Below are positions 17,923 through 26,057 of a stretch of DNA of 55,244 nt, one piece after another. Source of the DNA: Oscillospiraceae bacterium. GTDB taxonomy: Bacteria > Bacillota > Clostridia > Oscillospirales > Ruminococcaceae. The notes below the pieces were generated by a model. It searched no databases, was not told the DNA's origin, and saw nothing but the letters and a program-made list of their open reading frames with translations. Each line of letters starts with the position of its first letter. The first letter of the stretch is position 1. The stretch lies in assembly GCA_024684395.1 (NCBI GenBank), contig JAIKWY010000074.1:1-55244 (forward strand). The letters are read 5' to 3'. The translations under genes and the position numbers were made by a program.

Positions 17923-20073
17923 TCACTTTTTGTTCAGCATGTATTCAGCCAAAGTCATCTCCGGATTGCCGGCACCGATATAGGCGGCATACTGGAGAAT
18001 GATCGCAGCATCGCTTGCGTTGGTTGTACCATCACCGTTGACATCGGCTGCCTTCTTCTGTGCATCGGTCAGGCCGGGATCCTTGCCGGCGCCGATGACA
18101 GCGGCGGCGATCAGCACCTTGGCTGCGTCGGAGGCGTTGACCACACCATCGCCGTTTATATCGCCAAGTAGCGCTTTCAGAGCCGCAGCCATATCCGGAA
18201 ATCCGGTCTCAAAGAAATGGACAGTATAGCTCGGAGACTGTTTCGTACCGGTGATGGAGACGGTAAACACATCTCCTGCCTGATAACCGCCTACATTGTC
18301 AGGACGGAAAATAATACATCCCGGCTGACCAATGTCCTCATTGTTGATATAAAATTCCCCGTCTGCTTCTGCTTTGCTGAAATGCCACTGCTTTCCGTCA
18401 TTTTCTCTCGTTAATGTCACCTGAACATCTGCGTTTTCATCAATGTCATAACCGGCGGAATAGCTCCACACACTCGGTGCCAGTTCGACCGGTGTGTTTT
18501 CTGCCGGCCAGCAGACACCGAACGCATCCTCCGGATGCCCGCGATCCAGCGCATACATCGCCGTCATATTTGACACATAGCCAAAGCCTGTTTTCTGCAT
18601 CTGGGGATTCAGGCACCAGCGGCGGTGGCCGACAGATTGGATGTTTTCCGGAGGATTGGTGTCTTCCATATAACCGTAAAGAATTGAATCAGCCGGCGAG
18701 GAATAACCCTCACCAAGGTTACTGCTTTGACATCCGTTAAAGCATTCCGCATATAGCTCGTCAGGCATATCCGATGGCTGTCCGAGAGAATGTGAACTTT
18801 TGTTGCTCACAGCGCAGAGAAGCGAAGCCCCCTGTGCTTTGAGGCTGTATTCCTCTGAAAGCTCCACCGCATCAAGTCCGGCAATAAATCGGATGATATT
18901 GAGCATATTCAGCGCACTCTGTTCTGTGGCACTGTCCAGCTTTCCCGGCGCATAGGGCGCATTCAGATCCGGCTCCGTCTCATAGGATACACTGTGCAGT
19001 TCGACAGGATGCAGCTTCATATAGTCGATGATCTCCTGCTGCGCACGGTGCTTTAAAAGAATTCCGGAGTATACTTCCGGGTTATCAATACTGTGGAAGA
19101 TTTTTTGATTGGAACGTGCAAAGGCTTCTGCGGCAGTTCCCGGCGCTCCCCAGATCTCTGCCTGCTCACTGAATTCGCTGAAGGCTCCCTCTCCGATGCT
19201 CGTCACACTATCCGGAATGATGACAGCGGTGAGGGAATAGCAGCGAGCGAAAGCGCGGTTCGAGATGCTTGTCACGCTGTCCGGGATCACAACCATCTCC
19301 TTGCAGGCTGTTCCGTCAATCAGGATGCCATTGACGATGACAAGCGGATCCATCTTCCGCTGTGCGATAAGCCACGGTGTTGTACCATAAAACTGTTCTC
19401 CGAAAGCGTTATCTCCGATACATGTCACACTGTCCGGGATGATGACATCGGTGAGGGATGTACAGTCAGCGAAAGCATAATCACCGATCCTCGTTACACC
19501 GTCCGGGATGGTGGCGTTGGTAAGAGCTGTGCAGCCACAGAAAGCATAATCACCGATACTTGTTACACTGTCCGGGATGATGACATCGGTGAGGGATGTG
19601 CAGTGTTGGAACGTCTCCTCTCCAATACTTGTCAGACCGTCCGGCAGCGTGACAGAGGTAAGGAATGCGCAGTCACAGAAAAGAGCGGATCCGATGCTTG
19701 TCACGCTGCTTGGAATGACAATGTCGGTGAGGGAAAAGCAGGCCATGAAAGCCCCCGCTCCAATGCTCGTTACGCTGTCCGGGATGGTGACAGAAGCAAG
19801 GGATGCACATTGGAAAGCACATTCTCCGATCCTTGTCACCGGCAGACCATCCACCTTCGCAGGGATGACGACCTCTGCTGCATCATCGGAGCAATATGTG
19901 ACCTCAGCGTGATCCTCATATTTTGTGAAGGTCAGATCACCGATCGTCACGCTCTCCTCCTCTGCCTGTGCCATCATACTGAACGGTGCTGAAAAGGTCG
20001 CAGGTGTCAGGGCACAATTCAGACCGATCATCGTTGCCATCGTCAGGGCTGCAAGTGCTTTTTTGATTCGCAT
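17923..20073 (-). CDS. Secreted BspA-like LRR / CAP domain / dockerin protein
   Basis: The chosen start is the ATG at 20073 after GGGAGGAATATC; the open frame extends upstream without a ribosome binding site. The 716-residue product has a signal peptide (about 1-35). Nine LRR_5 repeats of 22-23 residues with consensus VTSIGxxAFxxCxSLTDVIIPDS follow (about 60-320). A CAP/SCP domain (about 375-560) keeps the family His/Glu-rich cleft (SSHS, GYMED, VGHRRWCLNP). A beta-sandwich and a C-terminal type I dockerin (about 636-716, GDINGDGVVNASD and ADVNGDGTTNASD) end it. LRR_5 and CAP suggest binding or proteolysis-like roles at the cell surface or cellulosome; no substrate can be named. The LRR codons form near-identical tandem DNA repeats of about 69 bp (19190-19830). 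Confidence 0.85.
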   Translation of the reverse strand: MRIKKALAALTMATMIGLNCALTPATFSAPFSMMAQAEEESVTIGDLTFTKYEDHAEVTYCSDDAAEVVIPAKVDGLPVTRIGECAFQCASLASVTIPDSVTSIGAGAFMACFSLTDIVIPSSVTSIGSALFCDCAFLTSVTLPDGLTSIGEETFQHCTSLTDVIIPDSVTSIGDYAFCGCTALTNATIPDGVTRIGDYAFADCTSLTDVIIPDSVTCIGDNAFGEQFYGTTPWLIAQRKMDPLVIVNGILIDGTACKEMVVIPDSVTSISNRAFARCYSLTAVIIPDSVTSIGEGAFSEFSEQAEIWGAPGTAAEAFARSNQKIFHSIDNPEVYSGILLKHRAQQEIIDYMKLHPVELHSVSYETEPDLNAPYAPGKLDSATEQSALNMLNIIRFIAGLDAVELSEEYSLKAQGASLLCAVSNKSSHSLGQPSDMPDELYAECFNGCQSSNLGEGYSSPADSILYGYMEDTNPPENIQSVGHRRWCLNPQMQKTGFGYVSNMTAMYALDRGHPEDAFGVCWPAENTPVELAPSVWSYSAGYDIDENADVQVTLTRENDGKQWHFSKAEADGEFYINNEDIGQPGCIIFRPDNVGGYQAGDVFTVSITGTKQSPSYTVHFFETGFPDMAAALKALLGDINGDGVVNASDAAKVLIAAAVIGAGKDPGLTDAQKKAADVNGDGTTNASDAAIILQYAAYIGAGNPEMTLAEYMLNKK

Positions 20074-20148
20074 TTTGATATTCCTCCCATCGTGATAGAT
20101 CTGGATATGTGCGGACACGCCCACACATGGATAGAATTGCCTGATTCA

Positions 20149-20177
20149 ATCATACCACATTGTATCTTCAATGTCAA
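20149..20177 (-). promoter_or_regulatory. Promoter of the LRR/CAP gene
   Basis: TTGACA (20172-20177), 17 bp and TATGAT (20149-20154) give a leader of about 70 nt before the ATG. Confidence 0.75.
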
Positions 20178-20220
20178 GGTATGAAACAAGTGGACTGATG
20201 GATCATTCAGCCCACTTTCT

Positions 20221-20880
20221 TTATGCAGTATGCTTTTGAATCAGGTCTCTTGCACGAACCTCTGTCTGATCGTACTCAATTTCAAAATAATCAAGAATGC
20301 ACTTCATATCATCCTGCATGGATAAAAAGACATCCAGCAATCTTTCTTTGTTGCCGTCAACCTGCCATTCCTTCAAGCCCATGTAGTAGAACATCTTGCT
20401 GTCATCATTGATGTAAAACGGAACGACATCATTTGCAAGGCACATTTTCAGCGCAAGCAGTCTGCCTACACGCCCGTTTCCGTCATAGAAGAGCCAGTGC
20501 AAACCGGCAATAAAAAACCACCCCCATCGCTCAGTATCCCACTGAACAGATACCCGATCTGCGGTGCGACCGGTCCGGCTGCTGCAAAGCAGATTCTCCC
20601 GCACTGTCAGCAGATCATCGCGCACATTGTTCTGGTAGACAATGCCGATCTTCTCCCGGACGAGCCGGCTCTCCTGCTGCACATCCGCACCGCAGATCTC
20701 AATGCTGCCGGATGTCGGCGTGAGCAGGGTGGACATCATATTGATGGTCGTGGATTTGCCTGCACCGTTGACACCGAGAAAGCCGATAAGCTGTCCCTGC
20801 TCCGCGGAAAATGTGATGTGATCGACGGCGGTGTATGCGCCGTATTGCCTGGTAAGTTCGTTGACCTGGATCGCTTTCAT
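20221..20880 (-). pseudogene. In-frame chimera of truncated ABC ATPase and truncated Fic protein
   Basis: Residues 1-110 are the start of an ABC exporter ATPase (Walker A GVNGAGKS at 36-43, Q-loop GIVYQNN). The signature LSGGQ, Walker B and H-loop are missing. After about residue 125 the sequence is the C-terminal half of a Fic protein (FYDGNGRVGRLLALKMC, then MFYYMGLKEWQ). The catalytic His of the Fic HPFxxGNGR motif is absent, the position reading WLFYDGNGR. The junction codons (DTERWGWFFIAG) are translated from half of a terminator hairpin like that of element A (GCGATGGGGGTG, T-run, TTGCCGGT). The ATG at 20880 follows AGGAGGGGATCTT, so a protein may still be made, but neither activity is expected. 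Confidence 0.8.
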
Positions 20881-21047
20881 AAGATCCCCTCCTGTCTGTA
20901 GCTGCCATAGCACAAACATGGTGAAAATGCAAGGGATTTTCGTTAAGTTGCAGGATGGTGGGGGTAAGATGCAGGATTCTGCAGGCTTTCATAGCCAGAC
21001 TCTGATTTCTGATCGTCAGATCCAGTCTATGTACGGCCATCGTTTTC

Positions 21048-21095
21048 TTGACAGGGACGGAGATATATGCTATAATGAATGCAAGCATTCATTAT
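21048..21095 (+). promoter_or_regulatory. Orphan promoter with overlapping palindromic operator
   Basis: TTGACA (21048-21053), 17 bp and TGC-TATAAT (21071-21076) form a consensus promoter. The -10 is covered by a perfect inverted repeat ATAATGAATGC-AA-GCATTCATTAT (21072-21095) of the kind bound by TetR/AcrR dimers. No gene follows: the only ORF is 23 codons with no ribosome binding site. Beside a truncated exporter ATPase, it looks like the surviving control region of a lost TetR-ABC locus (inference). Confidence 0.6.
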
Positions 21096-21150
21096 GAATG
21101 ATGCCCTTGCAGATCCGCAGATCATAGATCTGCTCCCTGCATATCGGGCA

Positions 21151-21184
21151 ATTATAGCATAACGCTTCGCTTATATGCTATAAT
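21151..21184. repeat. Inverted repeat with facing -10 elements
   Basis: ATTATAGCATA (21151-21161) and TATGCTATAAT (21174-21184) are perfect 11-bp inverted arms around 12 bp. Each arm is an extended -10 sequence. A weaker version, TTATGCTAT...TATAGCATA, recurs at 21293-21320 just before the subtilisin gene. The rest of the gap 20881-21350 has no supported gene. Confidence 0.5.
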
Positions 21185-21350
21185 GTATTCATAATTTGTA
21201 AAAAAACGCGTTGCAGGGTAACTCTTCCGATGAGGATGGCATTGAACAACCAGCAGAGCCCCAATACCAGAAAATCAGGGTTGTTGACAAGCTTATGCTA
21301 TCATAAACTTCTTATAGCATATTCGACCACCTACAGAAAGGATGTTGAGA

Positions 21351-24300
21351 ATGAGATACCTGAAAAACTATCTTGCGGCTCTTCTGAGTACAGTGCTGAC
21401 AATGCAGAGTATCCCCTTCGTCTCTCTGCCTGCTTCGGCAGAGAGTGCGCCTCCCCTCCCCGAACAGATTGTGACGGTCGAGCAGATTCGTTCTGTACAG
21501 AACTACCTCCTCAATCATAATGCGAACGTAAAAATCAGCATCGACGAGTCCTGTGATATCAATGCAGACGGCTGCGTTGATGTGTTCGACCTTGCACTCC
21601 TGAAGCGGCGTTATGCTGCACAGCAAAAGGAGGCAGTTGCAACCTATAACAGCATCTCCGAGCTGATAGAGGAGAACGACAGCATTGACGGTCAGGATCC
21701 CGAAACGTTCCACACCATGCGTGTCATCGTCAAGACGGATAAAGAACAAGACTTTTCCGACTATCACCCGACAGCCGTTCTCCCCGGGCCGGATCATGTT
21801 TATGTGCTGCAATTTAAATCTGCGGAACAGGCGGATAACTGCGTAGATGCGCTCCTTGGAAGCGAAGGTATCGTCTATGTCGAGCGTGACTACTATCTGG
21901 AGGACAAAGCGCAACAGTCTGCTGGTAAAGCCTACGAACCCAACTCATGGGGCGTAAAGGCGATAGGGGCCGATGCCTATGCCCTCTTTCTCGATGCGAC
22001 GAAAGACGATTGCTCCGTTGTGGTAGCGGTGGTAGATGACGGTGTTGCAAAGCATAGCTTTATCGGCGACCGCCTTCTCCCCGGATATGATTTTGCAGAT
22101 AACGATGATGATCCGACGCCCTGTGGTTCACACGGTACGCATGTCGCAGGCACAGTCGTGGACTGTACGCCCAGTCTGAATGTAAAGATCCTGCCCGTTC
22201 GTGTCTTTGGGGAAGGCAATAATGGCGCCTCCTCTCTGACAGTCGGGAACGCCATCCGCTATGCGGTGGATCATGGAGCAAATGTCATCAACCTGAGCCT
22301 TGGCGGTAAGGGATGCTCGCATTATTTGGATGATTCGATTGAATATGCCCTTGCGAATGACGTGACAGTTGTCACCTCTGCGGGTAACAAAAGCGAGGAC
22401 ACTGCAGAATACTGCCCGGCACATCTCAGGGAATGCATCGTCGTTGCTGCCTCTGATTCCAACAATCAACCTGCGAGTTTCACAAATTTCGGCAACAGTG
22501 TGGATGTGATCGCACCAGGCGTCGATATCCTGAGCTGCGTTCCCGGAGAAAAATACGAATCATTCGGCGGTACCTCGATGTCCGCACCGCATGTTTCTGC
22601 GGCAGCGGCTATGATGAAGATCGCTTACCCGAAGATGTCTCCGGCCGAGATCGAGGAACTGCTCAAAAAGACCTGTCTGGATCTTGGTGACGCCGGATGG
22701 GATCCGATCTTTGGCAGCGGCCTTCCACAGCTTCAGGTGCTGGGGAATGTGCATGAAATCACGCCGAAGATCAGCATTTCGGAATCATCGGCAGACCTGA
22801 CAGTAGACCATCTTCTTCAGATTACAGCAACGCCCTACCCCAAGATTCTGGATGTGACATGGCACTCCTCTGATCCCAGCGTTGTCACGGTTGAGGATGG
22901 CGCTGTCAGAGCAATTGCATTCGGAACAGCGACCATCACTGCCACCGTTACCAACGGCGGAAAGAAAGCCTCCGCATCCTGCAAGGTGACGGTGACAGAT
23001 AAGAGCAGTACAATCCTGGACTCCGGCACCTGTGGTGAAGCTATCACATACACCCTTGACGGAAACGGCCTGCTCACCCTGCACGGCACCGGAGCAACCG
23101 ATTACTATTCCTCTGCAGGCAACACCAAGCTTGTCAGAGACGGTGTTGTTTGTCCGGAATCGCCGCTGGCCGGAAACGAACAGATCTATAGCATAAAAGT
23201 GGAAGAGGGAATCACAGCCCTCAATGACGGACTGTTCAACAATTGCTCCTCCCTGTACAAGGTGGAGCTTCCTGCCTCCCTGACTGCGATCAATAACGCT
23301 GTTTTCGGAGGTTGTACCGCACTTGAGGAGATCTGCCTGCCTGCCAACCTGAAAACCATCGGCGGTACATCACAGAGCGCCTACGAAGTTTTCGGGAATT
23401 GCACGGCATTGCAGAAGATCACTGTAGATCCGGAAAACCCCTACTTCTCGGATGACGACGGTGTGCTCCTCAGCAAGGACGGCACAACGCTGTACTTCAT
23501 TCCGAATGCAAGAACCGATTATGTCGTCAAGGACGGCATTCAGACGCTGCATTTCGGCTGTGCCTACCAGCATACGGGACTGCGTGAACTGATTCTCCCG
23601 CAGTCCGTGACGACCATTCACGACCGCGCATTCATGGGCTGCTCGAACCTGAGCACCGTTGCACTGGGAGACGGCGTCAAGATCATCGGAAAGGATGCCT
23701 TCAGCGAAACAGGGCTTACCAAAGTCAGCATTCCTTCCTCTGTGATGGATATTGGCAGCTTTGCCTTCGGAACATGTCAGCTGCAGAGGGTGATATTCGA
23801 AACCCAGGGTACTTTGCCGCTGCGTGTCAGCGCAGATGCGTTCAACGAGAACAGTGAGCTCGATCAGATCAACTTCCCGCCCCGGACATCCGAAATTGCC
23901 TCCAGCCTGATGGCCTTTGACACGCCCAGGGCAACACTGTATAATACGGCGACGCGCATCGCCAAAGACGCATTTCCTTCCAAGACTGTTCTCATCGGCT
24001 ATGGCGGCTCTACAGCAGAGGCGTTCGCAGCAGAAAACGGAATGCAATTCGAGAATCTTGACCCGGCATACAAACCAAAAACCGGTGGCTTCTTTGGAAA
24101 GGGATATACCTGGACGCTCAATGAAGATGGCAATCTCTATATTTCCCTGACCGGAGACATGCTGGCATACGAAGAAATCTATTACACTCCACTCGCACCG
24201 TGGGCAGTTGTCAGCAGTGAGGTGAAGACAGTCGAGCTCAACAAGAAGGCAACGAGCATCTGTAATGGCGCCTTCTGCAATATGCCTTCGCTTTCATCAA

Positions 24301-24584
24301 TCGAAATACCGGATTCGATCACCAGAATCGGAAGTGATGTTTTCAGCGGCAGCGGAATCAAGGAGCTGACCATTCCTGCCTCGGTCGAAATGATCAACGA
24401 AAATGCGTTCCGTGGTGCCGATCAGCTTGAAAAGATCACATTCCTGTCGGATCATTTCAGCTGGGACTACAGGATGGAGCTGAAAGATACCCTCCCCAAA
24501 GATATCGTCATCTACGGGCGCAGCGGATCAACCGCCGAAAAGTATGCTAATATACACCATCACACATTCGTCCCGATTGAATGA
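21351..24584 (+). CDS. Secreted subtilisin-like protease (S8) with half dockerin, Big_2 and LRR modules
   Basis: I set the start at 21351 (AAAGGATGTTGAGA ahead of it), giving 1077 residues; the ATG nine bases earlier sits inside the ribosome binding site. Order: signal peptide (about 1-30); dockerin-like helix plus a single Ca loop (DINADGCVDVFDLALLKRR, about 65-84); I9-like propeptide (about 95-180). The S8 catalytic domain has D229 (VVDDGV), H261 (SHGTHVAGT) and S409 (GGTSMSAPH), followed by a Big_2 Ig-like domain (about 480-560). Two blocks of LRR_5 repeats run to the end. The triad is complete. An endoprotease anchored through a scaffold or through its LRRs is likely; the substrate is unknown. 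Confidence 0.87.
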   Translation: MRYLKNYLAALLSTVLTMQSIPFVSLPASAESAPPLPEQIVTVEQIRSVQNYLLNHNANVKISIDESCDINADGCVDVFDLALLKRRYAAQQKEAVATYNSISELIEENDSIDGQDPETFHTMRVIVKTDKEQDFSDYHPTAVLPGPDHVYVLQFKSAEQADNCVDALLGSEGIVYVERDYYLEDKAQQSAGKAYEPNSWGVKAIGADAYALFLDATKDDCSVVVAVVDDGVAKHSFIGDRLLPGYDFADNDDDPTPCGSHGTHVAGTVVDCTPSLNVKILPVRVFGEGNNGASSLTVGNAIRYAVDHGANVINLSLGGKGCSHYLDDSIEYALANDVTVVTSAGNKSEDTAEYCPAHLRECIVVAASDSNNQPASFTNFGNSVDVIAPGVDILSCVPGEKYESFGGTSMSAPHVSAAAAMMKIAYPKMSPAEIEELLKKTCLDLGDAGWDPIFGSGLPQLQVLGNVHEITPKISISESSADLTVDHLLQITATPYPKILDVTWHSSDPSVVTVEDGAVRAIAFGTATITATVTNGGKKASASCKVTVTDKSSTILDSGTCGEAITYTLDGNGLLTLHGTGATDYYSSAGNTKLVRDGVVCPESPLAGNEQIYSIKVEEGITALNDGLFNNCSSLYKVELPASLTAINNAVFGGCTALEEICLPANLKTIGGTSQSAYEVFGNCTALQKITVDPENPYFSDDDGVLLSKDGTTLYFIPNARTDYVVKDGIQTLHFGCAYQHTGLRELILPQSVTTIHDRAFMGCSNLSTVALGDGVKIIGKDAFSETGLTKVSIPSSVMDIGSFAFGTCQLQRVIFETQGTLPLRVSADAFNENSELDQINFPPRTSEIASSLMAFDTPRATLYNTATRIAKDAFPSKTVLIGYGGSTAEAFAAENGMQFENLDPAYKPKTGGFFGKGYTWTLNEDGNLYISLTGDMLAYEEIYYTPLAPWAVVSSEVKTVELNKKATSICNGAFCNMPSLSSIEIPDSITRIGSDVFSGSGIKELTIPASVEMINENAFRGADQLEKITFLSDHFSWDYRMELKDTLPKDIVIYGRSGSTAEKYANIHHHTFVPIE

Positions 24585-24800
24585 GGACAATCTGTGCAGA
24601 AATCCTGCTGATCTGCCTGAAGATAGTTTCTGTGCCACACCGCACAAGGGAGCGCAGAGGCGGAGCCCCTGTGAAATCTAACCCTCTTCCCCCGGCGTGG
24701 GGAGATGTCCGAAGGACAGAGAGGACGTGGGACTGTTAGCACGGTTGGGTGTACTCCACAGAGCGCCAGTACCAGAAAACTGACTTTATCGAATAATTGT

Positions 24801-24829
24801 GAGCCGGGTTTGATGCCCGGCTCTTTATT
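24801..24829 (+). terminator. Terminator downstream of the subtilisin gene
   Basis: GAGCCGGG/CCCGGCTC is followed by TTTATT, about 215 bp after the stop. The stretch before it (24640-24780) holds inverted GC-rich segments and a 20-nt stretch (CAGAGCGCCAGTACCAGAAA) that nearly repeats one at 21254. No gene is supported there. Confidence 0.7.
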
Positions 24830-24940
24830 CCTGTATCAACCATGCGGCCAGCTCCGGTTTCTGGCAGTACTCGTCAAGCCCATGCACGATTGTTTCGACG
24901 TTGCTGTAACGACTGCCGTTGCTGACAGCATGAAGACGAC

Positions 24941-25206
24941 AAAAAAGAAAGGCTGCGTAACCGCAATGGTTACGCAGCCTTATCTTCAATTCTTAAAAGC
25001 TTCTACACACGCAATTACGTGCCTTTATCAGCGGCTTCCAATAACTGGAATCACTTTCCTTGGCTAATTGCAGCCTGTGTTGCAGCTAACAAAACCAAGT
25101 GATTTGGAATTTTAGAAATCGCCTAAATTTAGCGTTTCTTTGGATTGCGGTAAATCGGTCTGCTCTTCAAAGCCATAGATTTCACCTCTGGCCGGATCAT
25201 ATAGCT
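24941..25206 (-). ncRNA. Dispersed small-RNA-like element, copy E (full length)
   Basis: This is the best-preserved copy. TTGATT (25236-25241), 17 bp and TGC-TATACT (25213-25218) are followed by about 265 nt with a ribosome binding site and basic ORF (25129-25176), the AATCACTTGG...AACACAGG core, the TTCCA/TGGAA hairpin, and a terminator GGCTGCGTAACC/GGTTACGCAGCC with U-run. From the promoter to the TTCCA hairpin it matches copy A almost base for base, yet the terminator hairpin is unrelated. It sits just past the end of the C26 peptidase operon, whose own hairpin (GCCGG/CTGGC) precedes the -35. It fills most of the 758-bp gap 24585-25342. Confidence 0.6.
25129..25176 (-). CDS. Possible 15-residue basic peptide inside element E
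   Basis: MALKSRPIYRNPKKR starts six bases after GAGGTG, the best ribosome binding site among the copies. Five of its 15 residues are Lys or Arg. Copy A encodes a similar peptide. It could be a leader or a secondary product of a dual-function RNA. Confidence 0.35.
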   Translation of the reverse strand: MALKSRPIYRNPKKR

Positions 25207-25342
25207 GATGATAGTATAGCATACATTGGCGGAAAAATCAAGAGCCAGACTTCCGGCAGACATAGAACAATGCTCAAACAGACATTAACTCCGAATGGTG
25301 AGCATACCGCTCCTTAGACCGCGGAATGCATCCCTTGCACTT

Positions 25343-26044
25343 TCAGAGAATTGCGGCCGCTTGAACAAATGCACGAAAAATACGCTCCGAGGCAGTATCG
25401 CTCCGTAGTTCCGGATGCCACTGGACGGCAAGGGCAAATCCATGCCCCTCCAGCGAGACACCCTCCACAAGACCGTCCTCCGAGACGGCGCACACCTGAA
25501 GAGCCGCTCCAAGTGTCCGGATGGCCTGATGGTGATAGCTGTTGACTCCCAGGGTACTGCATCCGAGAATGGTGTGAAGCTGCGTTCCGTGGAGGATTTT
25601 CACCTCGTGGACTGCCCGGTCATATGGCGGGCACATGCTGTGCCAGATGTCGGTGGGATGCTGCGCAGGCAGATCCTGCCAGAGCGTTCCGCCGCAGAAC
25701 ACATTCAGCATCTGCAAGCCCCGGCAGATGCCCAGCACCGGTGTGCCGGTATCCAGCGCATAGGACAGCAGATACTGCTCCATTGCATCACGAACGGCGC
25801 AGACCTCACCGCATTCCTTCAACGGCTGTTCTCCGTACTGCAAAGGAAGCACATCCTGTCCGCCGGTCAGGAGAAATCCCTGACAGCAGGACAGCGAACG
25901 TTCTAAAACGGATTTATCAGCCGTGAGGGGAAGCTGCATGGGTACGCCACCCGCTGCAATGATATGCGCCGGATAGCCCGGCAGCATCCACTGTGACTGG
26001 CGCTCATTGTCCCACAGCGGAACCATTCCGATGACAGGTTTCAT
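25343..26044 (-). CDS. Class I glutamine amidotransferase-like peptidase C26 (PuuD type)
   Basis: The 233-residue protein has the amidotransferase fold of gamma-glutamyl hydrolases: LLTGGQDVLP oxyanion loop, nucleophile C107 in GICRGLQ, and H210-x-E in QWHPE. The PuuD family hydrolyses gamma-glutamyl amides such as gamma-glutamyl-GABA. It is the last gene of the amidoligase operon, 13 bp after the aspartoacylase-like gene. There it may cleave a gamma-glutamyl-type product or recycle it (inference). It is slightly shorter than E. coli PuuD (254 residues). Confidence 0.85.
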   Translation of the reverse strand: MKPVIGMVPLWDNERQSQWMLPGYPAHIIAAGGVPMQLPLTADKSVLERSLSCCQGFLLTGGQDVLPLQYGEQPLKECGEVCAVRDAMEQYLLSYALDTGTPVLGICRGLQMLNVFCGGTLWQDLPAQHPTDIWHSMCPPYDRAVHEVKILHGTQLHTILGCSTLGVNSYHHQAIRTLGAALQVCAVSEDGLVEGVSLEGHGFALAVQWHPELRSDTASERIFRAFVQAAAIL

Positions 26045-26057
26045 ATTCGCCTCCCTG

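Noticed and set aside
19093-19992. A plus-strand frame with repeated DTCHTVRDD units
   Set aside because: It is the complement of the LRR repeats of the CAP/dockerin gene, so the repetition is inherited.
20221-20880. A functional Fic toxin or ABC ATPase
   Set aside because: The Fic active-site His and N-terminal half, and the ABC signature and Walker B, are all missing.
24640-24780. GC-rich inverted segments after the subtilisin gene as an insertion sequence end
   Set aside because: No transposase fragment or target duplication is visible; the short similarity to 21254 alone is too little.
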